This document shows, one piece after another, positions 19,047-27,075 of a stretch of DNA of 43,145 nt. The translations under genes and the position numbers were made by a program. The notes beneath the pieces are model-generated. The model had not been told where the DNA came from, searched no databases, and worked only from the letters and a program-made list of their open reading frames with translations. Every line of letters starts with the position of its first letter. Within the stretch, counting starts at the first letter, position 1. This stretch comes from Chersky-840 sp035532735 (GTDB taxonomy: Bacteria; Actinomycetota; Acidimicrobiia; Acidimicrobiales; UBA8190). The stretch spans positions 1 through 43,145 of the forward strand of contig DATKQM010000049.1 of assembly GCA_035532735.1 (NCBI GenBank), written 5' to 3'.

Positions 19047-19289
19047 ATGACCGCCCCCTCCGTCGCCACGTGGCGCAAGAGAGCCGCCTGCCAGGGAATC
19101 GACCCTGAGACCTTTTACCCGGTGTCCGACGAGGACGCCGAAGAGGCCAAGGCGATCTGCGCCGTATGCCCGGTCCGCCAAGCGTGCCTCGAACACGCGC
19201 TGGCACACCGCGAGCGCGAGGGCGTCTGGGGTGGAGCCACCGAGCGCGAACGCCGTCGGATCCTGAGGCAGCGTCGCAAGTCGGCCTGA
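19047..19289 (+). CDS. WhiB-family iron-sulfur transcription factor
   Basis: 80-residue actinobacterial regulator with a [4Fe-4S] cluster held by four Cys: one in RAACQGID, two in ICAVCPV and one in QACLEHA. The VWGGATERERR turn and basic RRILRQRRK tail are the typical G[VI]WGG and DNA-binding segments. An in-frame ATG exists 12 codons upstream, but ATG 19047 is 8 bases after GAGGAAG and starts the homologous region. WhiB proteins bind the housekeeping sigma factor and act in development or redox response; the subclass cannot be named from sequence alone. Confidence 0.95.
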   Translation: MTAPSVATWRKRAACQGIDPETFYPVSDEDAEEAKAICAVCPVRQACLEHALAHREREGVWGGATERERRRILRQRRKSA

Positions 19290-19302
19290 GCACCTCTCGC
19301 TC

Positions 19303-19308
19303 TACGCT
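19303..19308 (+). promoter_or_regulatory. -10 box of the RidA-family gene
   Basis: TACGCT ends 6 bases before GTG 19315; no Shine-Dalgarno. Confidence 0.5.
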
Positions 19309-19314
19309 GCGGGC

Positions 19315-19788
19315 GTGAGTGAACGCATCGCGGCGCGACTGGCGTCATTGGGATTGACCCTCCACGGTCCCCATCCTCCCCATGACCCCCTCGACGCCGT
19401 GGTCGTCCACGGGGACGTGGCCCGGACCTCGGGTCAGCTCCCTCGCATCGACGGGAAGCTCACCTGTGTGGGCACCCTCGGCGACGACATCACCGTGGAG
19501 CAAGGTGCGCACGCGGCCGAGGTCTGCGCGCTCAACGCCCTGGCCGTCCTCGAGCACGAGCTCGGCAGCCTCGACCGCGTGGCCCGGGTCCTCACCGTGA
19601 CAGGCTTCGTCGCCTCGACGCCCGATTTCCACGAGCAACCCGCCGTCATCGACGGGGCGAGCCGGTTGCTTCATCGCGTCTTCGGTGAGGACGGCCGCCA
19701 CTCCCGCTCCGCCATCGGTGTGGCCGCCCTGCCCCGGGGCGGTGCAGTGGAGATCGAGGTAACGGTGGCCCTGCGCGCCGAGGCGTAG
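19315..19788 (+). CDS. RidA/YjgF-family protein
   Basis: 157 aa, member of the RidA superfamily (2-iminobutanoate/2-iminopropanoate deaminases and relatives). Features include RTSGQLPRIDGKL, CALNALAVLEHELGSLDRVA, VTGFVASTPDFHEQPAVIDG and a C-terminal SRSAIGVAALPRGGAVEIEV. The last motif resembles the family's GVxxLPxxxxVEI end, but the catalytic Arg of true RidA (RxxV) is not clearly kept, which suggests the YjgH/RutC-like side of the family. GTG 19315 is set by the close -10 box. The acyl-CoA dehydrogenase gene follows 10 bases later but has its own -10 box inside the end of this gene. Confidence 0.88.
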   Translation: MSERIAARLASLGLTLHGPHPPHDPLDAVVVHGDVARTSGQLPRIDGKLTCVGTLGDDITVEQGAHAAEVCALNALAVLEHELGSLDRVARVLTVTGFVASTPDFHEQPAVIDGASRLLHRVFGEDGRHSRSAIGVAALPRGGAVEIEVTVALRAEA

Positions 19789-19791
19789 CGT
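19786..19791 (+). promoter_or_regulatory. -10 box of the acyl-CoA dehydrogenase gene
   Basis: TAGCGT overlaps the stop codon of the RidA gene and ends 7 bases before ATG 19799. Confidence 0.5.
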
Positions 19792-19798
19792 CAGGTCG

Positions 19799-20974
19799 AT
19801 GGACTTCGATCTCTCTCCCGAATTGTCCGACCTCCAGTCGACGGTCCGCCGCCTGGCCCGCGACAAGGTCAAGCCCCGGGCCCGAGAGATCGACCGCACC
19901 GGCGCGTACCCGACCGACATCTTCGAGGCCTTTCGAGATGCGGGGCTCCTCGGGCTGTGCATCCCCGAGGACTACGGGGGCTCCGGGGCGGGCATCTTGG
20001 GGCTCACCATCGCCATCGAAGAGGTGGCCAAGTACTCCAACACCGCCGCGCTCATGCTCCTGCTCACCCGTCTTCCCACCGGGCCGGTGATGATCGCGGG
20101 GACAGAGGAGCAGAAGCACCGCTATCTGCCCGACATCGCGTCGGGGTCGGCCCGGGCCGCCTTCGGGCTGTCAGAGCCCCAGGCGGGCAGCGACGTCATG
20201 GGCATGCGCACCCGCGCCACGCCCGACCCGACATCCACCGACGGCTGGGTCTTGAACGGCACCAAGTGCTGGATGTCGGGTGTCCGCGAAGCCGACTGGT
20301 ACACGGTGTTCGCCAAGACGGCCGAGCCCACCAGTCGCGCCCATGACTCGGTGACCGCCTTCATCGTCGAACGAGCCTGGCCCGGCGTCGACGTCGGTCG
20401 CACCGACCACAAGATGGGGGTCCGCGGCGTGGACACGGGGGAGCTGTTGCTCACCGACGTCCGCGTCCCCTCCACCAACGTCATCGGCGAGGTGGGTGGA
20501 TTCCGCCTGGCCATGCTGGGGCTCAATTCGATGCGCCCCATCGTGGCGGCCCGGGGCATCGGGCTGGCCGAGGGCGCGCTCATGTACGCCACGGAGTACG
20601 TCCAGCACCGCGCCGCCTTCGGAAAGACGATCGCCGACTTCCAAGGTGTCCAGTGGGAGATCGCCAAGTGCGCGGTGGACCTCGAGGCGGCCCGGCTCCT
20701 CACCTACCGCGCCGCCTGGCTGGCGGACCAGGGCAAGTTCACCAAGCAGTGGGTGCCCTATCTCTCCGCGGCGAAGTACCACGCCACCGAGCTGGCCGTC
20801 CGGGCTTCGGGCCTGGCCGTCCAGCTGCTCGGGGCGGCGGGGTACATGGAGGACCATCCCACCGAGCAGTGGTACCGCGACGCCAAGCAGCTCACCATCG
20901 TGGAGGGCACGAGCCAGGTCCAGCTCGGCCTCGTGGCCAAGGGCGTCCTCGATCACGACCTGTGGTGGGACTGA
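19799..20974 (+). CDS. Acyl-CoA dehydrogenase
   Basis: 391-residue flavoenzyme introducing the 2,3 double bond into acyl-CoA. Standard three-domain layout: N-terminal helices (residues 1-120), beta domain with FGLSEPQAGSDVMGMRTRA and GWVLNGTKCWMSGV, and C-terminal helical domain with YVQHRAAFGKTIADFQGVQW and QWYRDAKQLTIVEGTSQVQL. The catalytic Glu is expected in the IVEGTSQ segment, as in short- and branched-chain enzymes. Length is normal. The natural substrate is not deducible. trpD follows after 21 bases. Confidence 0.95.
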   Translation: MDFDLSPELSDLQSTVRRLARDKVKPRAREIDRTGAYPTDIFEAFRDAGLLGLCIPEDYGGSGAGILGLTIAIEEVAKYSNTAALMLLLTRLPTGPVMIAGTEEQKHRYLPDIASGSARAAFGLSEPQAGSDVMGMRTRATPDPTSTDGWVLNGTKCWMSGVREADWYTVFAKTAEPTSRAHDSVTAFIVERAWPGVDVGRTDHKMGVRGVDTGELLLTDVRVPSTNVIGEVGGFRLAMLGLNSMRPIVAARGIGLAEGALMYATEYVQHRAAFGKTIADFQGVQWEIAKCAVDLEAARLLTYRAAWLADQGKFTKQWVPYLSAAKYHATELAVRASGLAVQLLGAAGYMEDHPTEQWYRDAKQLTIVEGTSQVQLGLVAKGVLDHDLWWD

Positions 20975-20980
20975 GCTCCT

Positions 20981-21010
20981 TGGCTGACAACGACCGTGGC
21001 TGACAACGAC
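20981..21010. repeat. 14-bp direct repeat at the trpD start
   Basis: TGGCTGACAACGAC occurs at 20981-20994 and 20997-21010 (period 16). The second copy carries the trpD GTG and first codons; the first copy is in another frame relative to its TTG and soon meets a stop. Confidence 0.9.
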
Positions 21011-22096
21011 AGCGCCGGCGACCCCGACAGCGAGTCGGCTCGTGCCTTCGCGGCCTTGGGGGGCTGGCCCGGCGTGCTCTCCGGACTGTTCGCCAAAGAG
21101 GACCTGAGCGCGGACGAGGCCGGGGTCGTGCTCGGTGAGGTGCTCTCGGGGACGGCCACCTCCGCCCAGATCGCGGCCTTCATCACCGCCTTGCGGATCA
21201 AGGGCGAGACCGTCGAGGAGATGACCGGTCTGGTCCGGGCCATGTTGGCCCACGCCGAGCCGCTGCCTGTGCCCCGACCCCAGGACCTCGTCGACACCTG
21301 CGGCACCGGTGGGGACCGCAGCCGGTCCATCAACGTCTCGACCATCGCCGCCCTCGTGGTGGCGGGGGCGGGGGCGAGGGTGTGCAAGCACGGGGGCCGC
21401 GCCGCATCGTCGGCGGCGGGCTCGGCCGACGTCCTCGAAGCCCTCGGTGTGGTCATCGACCTCGGGCCCGTCGGTGTGGCCCGGTGCATCGAGGAGGTAG
21501 GTATCGGGTTCTGCTTCGCGCCCCGCTTTCATCCCGCCATGCGCTTCGCCATCCCTGTCCGGCGCGAGCTCGGTGTCGCCACCGTCTTCAACTTCCTCGG
21601 ACCCCTCGCCAACCCGGCCCGGGCCGGACTGCAGGTGGTCGGCGTGAGTGACCCCGCCATGGCCGACAAGATGCTCGGCGTCCTCGTGGCCAACGGGTGT
21701 GCTCGGGCCATGGTGATCCACGGGGCCGACGGCCTCGACGAGCTCTCGACCACGGGCCCGTCCACCGTGCTCGATGTCGGTGCGGACGCCGAGGTGCGTC
21801 GCTACACCGTCGACCCGACCGATCTCGGGTTGCCCGTGGCGTCGCTCGATGCACTGCGAGGTGGCGACGCCGCGCAGAACGCGGAGGTGGTCCGTCAGGT
21901 CCTGGCCGGGAAGTTGGGCCCCCATCGCGACATCGCGGTGCTCAACGCCGCGGCCGGGCTGGTGGTGGCCGGGATGGCCGTCGATCTCGCCGCCGGTGTC
22001 GAGCTGGCCGGTACGGTCATCGACGGTGGGGCCGCCCACGACGCGCTCGAGAAGTTGGTCCGCGTATCGAGAGAGGCCGCCGCCCAGACGTCGTGA
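20996..22096 (+). CDS. trpD: Anthranilate phosphoribosyltransferase
   Basis: 366 aa; transfers the phosphoribosyl group of PRPP to anthranilate in tryptophan synthesis. Clear motifs: LVDTCGTGGDRSRSINVST (PRPP site), ARVCKHGGRAASSAAGSADV, FAPRFHPAMRFAIPVRRELG, TVFNFLGPLANPA and GADGLDELSTTGPS. The N-terminal about 20 residues are not conserved. It is not next to other trp genes here; isolated trpD is usual in actinobacteria. The GTG start lies in the second copy of a 14-bp duplication, so translation start may have shifted in this lineage. It converges on the Lrp-type gene. Confidence 0.95.
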   Translation: MADNDSAGDPDSESARAFAALGGWPGVLSGLFAKEDLSADEAGVVLGEVLSGTATSAQIAAFITALRIKGETVEEMTGLVRAMLAHAEPLPVPRPQDLVDTCGTGGDRSRSINVSTIAALVVAGAGARVCKHGGRAASSAAGSADVLEALGVVIDLGPVGVARCIEEVGIGFCFAPRFHPAMRFAIPVRRELGVATVFNFLGPLANPARAGLQVVGVSDPAMADKMLGVLVANGCARAMVIHGADGLDELSTTGPSTVLDVGADAEVRRYTVDPTDLGLPVASLDALRGGDAAQNAEVVRQVLAGKLGPHRDIAVLNAAAGLVVAGMAVDLAAGVELAGTVIDGGAAHDALEKLVRVSREAAAQTS

Positions 22097-22110
22097 ATCT
22101 CAGACAGTCA

Positions 22111-22133
22111 GCCTGAGACTCAGGCGCTCAGGC
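22111..22133. terminator. Bidirectional hairpin between trpD and the Lrp-type gene
   Basis: GCCTGAG (22111-22117) can pair with CTCAGGC at 22119-22125 or at the repeated copy 22127-22133. The second pairing has a 9-nt loop and is the better stem. It lies between two convergent genes and partly inside the Lrp-type stop region. Confidence 0.45.
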
Positions 22134-22409
22134 GGGACCGAGGTCCCAGATCGCCTCGAGGTCGTGACGGCTGTAGGCCTTGAAGGCGACGAGCGTGGTC
22201 GTCGACTCGATCCCCGGCAGGGTGGCGATGCGCTGCGTGACGACCTCGACGAGGTCGTCGTGATGCCGCACCCGCACGATGGCGATCAGATCGGCCACAC
22301 CTCCGGCCACCGAGAAGACCTCGGTGATGCCGGCCGTGCCCGACAGCTCCTCGCACAACGCCGCGATGCGAGACGGTTCGGCGTCGATGAGCACAAAGGC
22401 GTGAAGCAC
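22128..22409 (-). CDS. Stand-alone Lrp/AsnC ligand-binding (RAM) domain protein
   Basis: 93 aa, only the regulatory alpha-beta sandwich (RAM) domain of Lrp/AsnC regulators: AFVLIDAEPSRIAALCEELS, EVFSVAGGVADLIAIVRVRH, IATLPGIESTTTLVAFKAYS. The N-terminal helix-turn-helix is absent and there is no room for it, since the GTG at 22409 lies 7 bases after its -10 box. Such proteins form oligomers that bind amino acids; a role in sensing or in modulating full Lrp proteins is plausible. It faces trpD, as in other actinobacteria to my memory. CGCCTGAG is tandemly duplicated at its stop. Confidence 0.9.
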   Translation of the reverse strand: MLHAFVLIDAEPSRIAALCEELSGTAGITEVFSVAGGVADLIAIVRVRHHDDLVEVVTQRIATLPGIESTTTLVAFKAYSRHDLEAIWDLGPA

Positions 22410-22416
22410 GCCACGA

Positions 22417-22422
22417 AGCCTA
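22417..22422 (-). promoter_or_regulatory. -10 box of the RAM-domain gene
   Basis: TAGGCT on the minus strand ends 7 bases before GTG 22409. Confidence 0.5.
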
Positions 22423-22471
22423 TCGCCCGGCCCGGTAGGTCCCGGCGGGAAACGGAGCGGTCCCGGGCCGG

Positions 22472-23224
22472 TTACCCCACCTCGGACACGCGGGCTCGGG
22501 GCGCGGGCTGTGCCATCAGGTCGATGAGGTCGCCGAGGACGAAGCAGTCATATCCACTGGCGTGTTCGATCAGGCGGTGCAGAAGATCCGCGGTGGCCCG
22601 CACATCGTCGAGGGCGCGGTGCGAGGGAAGGTGTTCGAGGTGCAACGCGGTGGCGAGGGTCCGGAGCTTGCAGTTGGGAACGTCGGGTCGCACCAGCCGG
22701 CGCGCCAGTGCGAGGGTGTCGAGCGTGGAGTTCCCGAGCGGCTCGTAGCCGTTGTCACCGAGGGCAGCGTCGAGGAACGAGAGGTCGAACCCGACGTTGT
22801 GTCCGACGATCACCGACCCGTGGACGAATTCGAGCAGTGAGGGTAAGACGCTCGACACCGACGGAGCGCCCCGCACCATGGCATCGGTGATGCCGGTGAG
22901 CAACGAGATGAGGGGAGGGACATCGCATCCCGGGTCGACCAAGGACTGGAACTCGCCCACGCACTCGCCACCTCGGTACTTGGCCGCCGCGATCTCGGTC
23001 AGCGCGGATGAAGCGGGAGATCCCCCCGTCGTCTCCACGTCGACCACGGCGAAGCAGACGTCGAACAGGGCCGCGCCCAGATCGGGATCCGACTCGCGGG
23101 GGGGTCCCGGTTCGACGACGATCCGGACGGCGGGCCCGGGCCCGGGTCGGTCCAGGTTTCGTCCCGCGCGCCGACCGGTGATCCCGACCCACCGTGCCCA
23201 ACGCGAGGAGGCGCTGATCGCCAC
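22472..23224 (-). CDS. DEDDh 3'-5' exonuclease (DnaQ/epsilon-like)
   Basis: 250 aa. The exonuclease domain covers about residues 55-220: Exo I FAVVDVETTGGSP, Exo II HGSVIVGHNVGFDLSFLDAA and Exo III SHRALDDVRATADLLHRL, giving the Asp-Glu-Asp-Asp acids and the His. The N-terminal 50 residues are Arg/Pro-rich without recognisable fold. It could be a polymerase proofreading protein or a stand-alone repair nuclease; related actinobacterial proteins fuse this domain to a GIY-YIG nuclease, which is not present here. GTG 23224 follows -10 TACGAT by 6 bases. Confidence 0.92.
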   Translation of the reverse strand: MAISASSRWARWVGITGRRAGRNLDRPGPGPAVRIVVEPGPPRESDPDLGAALFDVCFAVVDVETTGGSPASSALTEIAAAKYRGGECVGEFQSLVDPGCDVPPLISLLTGITDAMVRGAPSVSSVLPSLLEFVHGSVIVGHNVGFDLSFLDAALGDNGYEPLGNSTLDTLALARRLVRPDVPNCKLRTLATALHLEHLPSHRALDDVRATADLLHRLIEHASGYDCFVLGDLIDLMAQPAPRARVSEVG

Positions 23225-23230
23225 GAGGGC

Positions 23231-23236
23231 ATCGTA
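23231..23236 (-). promoter_or_regulatory. -10 box of the DEDDh exonuclease gene
   Basis: TACGAT on the minus strand ends 6 bases before GTG 23224. The divergent permease gene begins 222 bases away; the rest of that gap holds nothing else I recognise. Confidence 0.5.
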
Positions 23237-23433
23237 AGCACGAGGGTGTTCGCTGACGCGGACAGTGCAGGCCAGGACCGGTCCGGGGGTGGTGACCGGT
23301 TCGTGCTGGCACCTGTCCCCGACACCGGCTGACCACCTTGGTCGAGGTCCGACGGCCCGTCAGACTTACAGGGGCTGGTGGGGGCACCAGGGAGCGGAGA
23401 GCGAGGTGGTCGTGCAGGAAGGCCGGGTGTTCG

Positions 23434-23439
23434 TAGGTT
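23434..23439 (+). promoter_or_regulatory. -10 box of the FtsX-type permease gene
   Basis: TAGGTT ends 7 bases before ATG 23447. Confidence 0.45.
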
Positions 23440-23446
23440 CGCCGGG

Positions 23447-25990
23447 ATGATCGGCGGGGTGCTGCGCGTCACCGGGTATCTGTTCGGGACGACGTTCCGC
23501 CGCCGTCGGGGTGGGTACGTCACCATCGCCGTCCTGGTGGGGTTGTTGGGCGGCCTGGCTATGGGCTCGATCGCGGCGGCCCGACGGACCCAGTCGTCGT
23601 TCCCGGTCTACCTGGCGAGCACCAACCCGTCGGACTTGAGCCTTCCGACGGCAAATTGGCAGCCCGGGTCGCCCAACAGTGCCGGGTCCGACCTGAGCAA
23701 CGCCCGGAGTTTGGCCCGGCTGCCCCACGTGAAGAGCGTGGAGAACGAGTTCAACATCAATGCCCAGCCGTTGGGACGCAACGGCTTTCCGCTGCCGCCT
23801 CCCCCCGGGGCTCAGGCGCTTGGCATCACCATCCTCAGCAACGACGGGAGCACCGACGGGGAGCTCTCCGATCAGGACCGTCTCACCGTCGTCCAGGGAC
23901 GGCTGGCCGAACCGAAGCGCGCCGACGAGTTCGTCGTCACCTCGGTGGTGGCCCAGGTGTTGGGTGTGCGCGTCGGTGACGTGGTGCCGGTCGGCTTCTA
24001 CACCAATCCTCAGACGAACCTGCCCGGCTACGGCACGGGCACGGAGTTCAAGACCAAGGCGCATCTCACGATGGACATGAAGCTCGTCGGAATCGTGGCC
24101 TTCAACAACCAGGTGGTGGCCGACTCGCTCGGCGCCGTCGGCACGGCGGAAATCGTCTACACGCCCGCACTCACCCGCCGGATCGTCTCGTGTTGCGTCG
24201 TGGGGACAACAAGCTCCCTCGAGCTCGACCACGGGAGCCGAGACGTGGGGGTGGTGGAGAAGGAGATCGCCGCCTTCGCCGGACCAGGTGGGCCTCCGTA
24301 CTACCAGCTCGCGCCGAGCACGGCCGTGGCCGAACGGGCCATCAAGCCCGAGTCGATCGCCCTCGGGGTCTTCGGGGGCATCGCCGCGCTGGCGGCGCTG
24401 CTGATTGCCGGGCTCGCCATCGGGCGCCAGTTGCGCTTCGGTGCACAAGAGACACGCACCCTGCGAGCCCTCGGGGGTGGCCCCGCCATGACCATGGCGG
24501 ATGGGCTCGCCGGCGCGGTCATCGCTGTCGTCGTCGGAGCCTTGCTGGCGGTGGGCGTCGCCATCGGCCTCTCTCCGCTCGCACCCATCGGCGTCGTGCG
24601 CCCCGTGTATCCCGACGGCGGTGTCGCTTTCGACTGGACGGTGCTCGGCCTCGGATTCGCGGTCCTCGTGGTGGTCCTCTCCGGCGCGGGGGCGGTGATG
24701 GCGTATCGACAAGCGCCTCATCGGATCGGATCGGAACGCGGCCGCGGTCGGGCCCAGCAATCGAACGTGATCCGGGTGGCCGGTGCCTCGGGTCTTTCCG
24801 TTCCGGCCATCGAAGGGATCCGGTTCGCCCTCGACCCCAGGGTCGGCGGCACCACGGTGCCGGTGCGCTCGGCCATCGTCGGAACCGCTCTCGCGTTCGT
24901 GGTCGTGATCGCCACGGTCACCTTCGGAGCGAGCCTCGACACCCTCGTCTCACACCCGCCGCTCTACGGGTGGAATTGGAATTACGAGCTGACCGGCGGT
25001 GGCGGTATCGCCCCGGTCCCCGAGCACCAGGGCGCGGCGTTGCTCGACCATGACCGGTCGGTGGCCGCATGGTCGGCGGTGGATTTCGGGGGCTCCATGG
25101 CGGTGGGAGGCCAGGAGGTCCCCGTCTTCGGGGAGCGGCCCGGGGCGACGGTGAGCCCGCCGATCCTTACGGGGCACGGGCTCGACGCGGCGAACCAGGT
25201 CGTGCTGGGGGGAGCAACGCTCTCCGCGCTGCATGGGCACCTGGGTGGGACGGTCACCGTCCGGATCGCGGGGTCGAGACCGAGAACACTCGAGGTCGTC
25301 GGGACGGCGACCATGCCGACCATCGGGATCCAGGTGGGCGCCGAGCATCCGACCATGGGGACCGGCGCCCTCGTTCCCTCGATGTTGATTCCTACGTCGG
25401 TGTCGAACGCCAACAACGTGGCGCCACCGGGCCCCGACGCTGTCCTGGTGCGACTCCGTCGAGGCGCCGACCCGGGTGCGTCGCTGCGCTCGTTGGAACA
25501 GATCGCGCGCAGGTTGACCCTGCCCATGAACTATGGCGTCACGGTGCTGGCCGTGCAGCGGCCGGCCGAGATCATCAACTACCGGTCCATGGGGACGATC
25601 CCGGCGTTCCTCGGTGCCGGCCTCGGCGCCGGCGCTGTGGTCGCCCTCGGGCTCACACTCGTGGCGTCGGTCCGCCGTCGTCGCCACGACCTGGCGTTGT
25701 TGAAGACCTTCGGGTTCACCCGCGGTCAGCTGGCCGCCACCGTGGCGTGGCAGTCGAGCGTGGCGGTGGGTATCGGCGCAGTCGTGGGGGTGCCCCTTGG
25801 GATCGTTCTCGGACGGTTCTTGTGGGACCTCTTCGCGCACGAGATCGACGCCGTGCCGCTCCCGACCGTCCCCGGGGTGACCGTCGCGCTCATCGCCGTC
25901 GGGGCTCTCGTCCTCGCCAACGTCGTCGCCGCCATTCCCGGACGGCTGGCGGCCAACACGGCGACCGCTCCACTGCTGCGGACCGAGTAA
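23447..25990 (+). CDS. FtsX/MacB-type ABC transporter permease
   Basis: 847-residue integral membrane protein with duplicated FtsX architecture. A first helix (YVTIAVLVGLLGGLAMGSIA) is followed by an extracytoplasmic domain (about 45-300), then helices near 310-460 (LGVFGGIAALAALLIAGLAIG, AVIAVVVGALLAVGVAIGL, VLGLGFAVLVVVLSGAGAVM), a further helix near 490-510, a second outside domain (about 520-730) and three last helices including FLGAGLGAGAVVALGLTLVA and VALIAVGALVLANVVAAIPG. This is the 4+4+extra plan of large actinobacterial permeases. No ATP-binding subunit gene is adjacent, which is unusual; the partner may be encoded elsewhere. Cargo unknown; the family exports lipids, peptides or acts mechanically. 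Confidence 0.88.
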   Translation: MIGGVLRVTGYLFGTTFRRRRGGYVTIAVLVGLLGGLAMGSIAAARRTQSSFPVYLASTNPSDLSLPTANWQPGSPNSAGSDLSNARSLARLPHVKSVENEFNINAQPLGRNGFPLPPPPGAQALGITILSNDGSTDGELSDQDRLTVVQGRLAEPKRADEFVVTSVVAQVLGVRVGDVVPVGFYTNPQTNLPGYGTGTEFKTKAHLTMDMKLVGIVAFNNQVVADSLGAVGTAEIVYTPALTRRIVSCCVVGTTSSLELDHGSRDVGVVEKEIAAFAGPGGPPYYQLAPSTAVAERAIKPESIALGVFGGIAALAALLIAGLAIGRQLRFGAQETRTLRALGGGPAMTMADGLAGAVIAVVVGALLAVGVAIGLSPLAPIGVVRPVYPDGGVAFDWTVLGLGFAVLVVVLSGAGAVMAYRQAPHRIGSERGRGRAQQSNVIRVAGASGLSVPAIEGIRFALDPRVGGTTVPVRSAIVGTALAFVVVIATVTFGASLDTLVSHPPLYGWNWNYELTGGGGIAPVPEHQGAALLDHDRSVAAWSAVDFGGSMAVGGQEVPVFGERPGATVSPPILTGHGLDAANQVVLGGATLSALHGHLGGTVTVRIAGSRPRTLEVVGTATMPTIGIQVGAEHPTMGTGALVPSMLIPTSVSNANNVAPPGPDAVLVRLRRGADPGASLRSLEQIARRLTLPMNYGVTVLAVQRPAEIINYRSMGTIPAFLGAGLGAGAVVALGLTLVASVRRRRHDLALLKTFGFTRGQLAATVAWQSSVAVGIGAVVGVPLGIVLGRFLWDLFAHEIDAVPLPTVPGVTVALIAVGALVLANVVAAIPGRLAANTATAPLLRTE

Positions 25991-26041
25991 TGCGCCGGTC
26001 GTCAGGCCGTGGTGGTGAGCCGCCGTGAAGAGCATGGTGAA

Positions 26042-26461
26042 ATGTCGTCCATGCGCCTCGACCAGGTGACCGTGGGCTCCACCGATCTCGCCCGATCCGA
26101 GGTGTTCTACCGGGCCCTCGGCCTGACGCTCATCGTCAAGGACGGTCACTACCTGCGCTTCGAGTGCCCCGATGGCGGGAGCACCTTTTCCGTGGAAGTC
26201 GTCGATGACGTGCCCGACACCGAACAGGTCACGGTCTATTTCGAGTCCGAGCAGATCGACGCCGAGTACGAGCGGTTGCGCGCCGCGGGCGTGGAGTTCG
26301 AGCATCCCCCCACCGACATGCCCTGGCTGTGGCGCGAGGCCCGCCTGCGGGATCCCGACGGGCACAGATTGTGCGTCTTCCATGCCGGGAGAACCGAAAG
26401 AACCCTCCGTGGCGCCTCGGTCCGGGTTGACGGGGTCGGACGGGTGGCGGCCCGACGGTAG
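26042..26461 (+). CDS. VOC-family (glyoxalase/dioxygenase fold) protein
   Basis: 139 aa with paired beta-alpha-beta-beta-beta modules: MRLDQVTVGSTDLARSEVFY and RALGLTLIVKDG in the first half, QVTVYFESEQIDAEYERLRA and LWREARLRDPDGHRLCVFHAG in the second. The DPDGHRLCVFHAG ending is the common metal-site region of this superfamily. The extra C-terminal 25 residues are not conserved-looking. The start is uncertain: ATG 26042 and ATG 26051 both precede the domain. The family includes glyoxalase I, resistance proteins and dioxygenases; no specific role can be assigned. Confidence 0.85.
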   Translation: MSSMRLDQVTVGSTDLARSEVFYRALGLTLIVKDGHYLRFECPDGGSTFSVEVVDDVPDTEQVTVYFESEQIDAEYERLRAAGVEFEHPPTDMPWLWREARLRDPDGHRLCVFHAGRTERTLRGASVRVDGVGRVAARR

Positions 26462-26464
26462 CGT
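26459..26464 (+). promoter_or_regulatory. -10 box of the zinc-ribbon gene
   Basis: TAGCGT overlaps the VOC stop codon and ends 6 bases before GTG 26471. Confidence 0.5.
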
Positions 26465-26470
26465 GGGCCT

Positions 26471-26710
26471 GTGACCCCGAGCTCGGACCGGTACCGCTGC
26501 ACGGCGTGCGGCAATCTCACGCGCTTCGACGTCGTCACCGATCGCCGGGCCAAGGCCTTCCATCACTACAGCGTGGGTGGCGAGCTGTCGGTGGAGGAGG
26601 TCGAGGTGCTCTCGGAGTCCGTCGTCGAGGTCAGCTGTCGCTGGTGCGGCCACGGCCGGTCGGTCGAGGTCCTGGCCGACGAGGAGTCCCCGATCACGAC
26701 CGATCGGTAG
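26471..26710 (+). CDS. Small zinc-ribbon-like protein
   Basis: 79 aa. Two Cys pairs, YRCTACGN (residues 9-12 region) and SCRWCGHG (about 56-59), frame an acidic beta-rich middle (SVGGELSVEEVEVLSESVVE). This is the arrangement of a zinc ribbon. I do not recognise the family. It has its own leaderless promoter and lies upstream of another small protein with two Cys pairs and of pimB', so it may belong to a conserved small-protein cluster. Function unknown. Confidence 0.75.
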   Translation: MTPSSDRYRCTACGNLTRFDVVTDRRAKAFHHYSVGGELSVEEVEVLSESVVEVSCRWCGHGRSVEVLADEESPITTDR

Positions 26711-26782
26711 TCCGCCGTTACACCCTGGTGCGATCGTGGTCCCGATGACACCGACGGGCGGGCCTGACCGAAAGGGCCACAC

Positions 26783-27004
26783 GTGACCGATGACAGCACC
26801 ATCAGCATCAGCTGCGACGACTGCGAGCTCCTGAACTCGAGCGCGTGCGAAGACTGTCTGGTGAGCTTCGTCCTCGGGCGTGAGCCCGACGACGCCGTGG
26901 TCGTGGACGTCGAAGAGGCCCGGGCCATGCGGATGCTGTCGCGCGCCGGTCTCGTGCCGGAGCTGCGCCACTCCGGCGTCGACCGCGACTGGGCCACCGC
27001 CTGA
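26783..27004 (+). CDS. Small Cys-pair protein of unknown function
   Basis: 73 aa starting at GTG 26783, 6 bases after GAAAGGG. Two CxxC pairs close together (SCDDCELL and ACEDCLVSFV, eight residues between) are followed by an acidic segment and an amphipathic helix with the pattern EEARAMRMLSRAGLVPELRH. I recall similar small proteins upstream of pimB'-type genes in other actinobacteria but cannot name the family. A compact metal-binding fold is likely. The end of the gene (CCACCGCCTGA, 26994-27004) is repeated 14 bases later. Confidence 0.75.
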   Translation: MTDDSTISISCDDCELLNSSACEDCLVSFVLGREPDDAVVVDVEEARAMRMLSRAGLVPELRHSGVDRDWATA

Positions 27005-27018
27005 CACCCACCGCCTGA
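26994..27018. repeat. 11-bp direct repeat containing the stop codon of the Cys-pair gene
   Basis: CCACCGCCTGA occurs at 26994-27004 and 27008-27018 (period 14). Confidence 0.85.
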
Positions 27019-27075
27019 GACCGCGCCGTGGGCTCGCCCGTGGGGCCGAAGCCCGGGGCATGCCAGCATGGGCCG

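Noticed and set aside
20171..22039. 622-codon minus-strand frame over acyl-CoA dehydrogenase and trpD
   Set aside because: It spans two well-recognised plus-strand genes and reads as low-information His/Gly/Arg-rich sequence.
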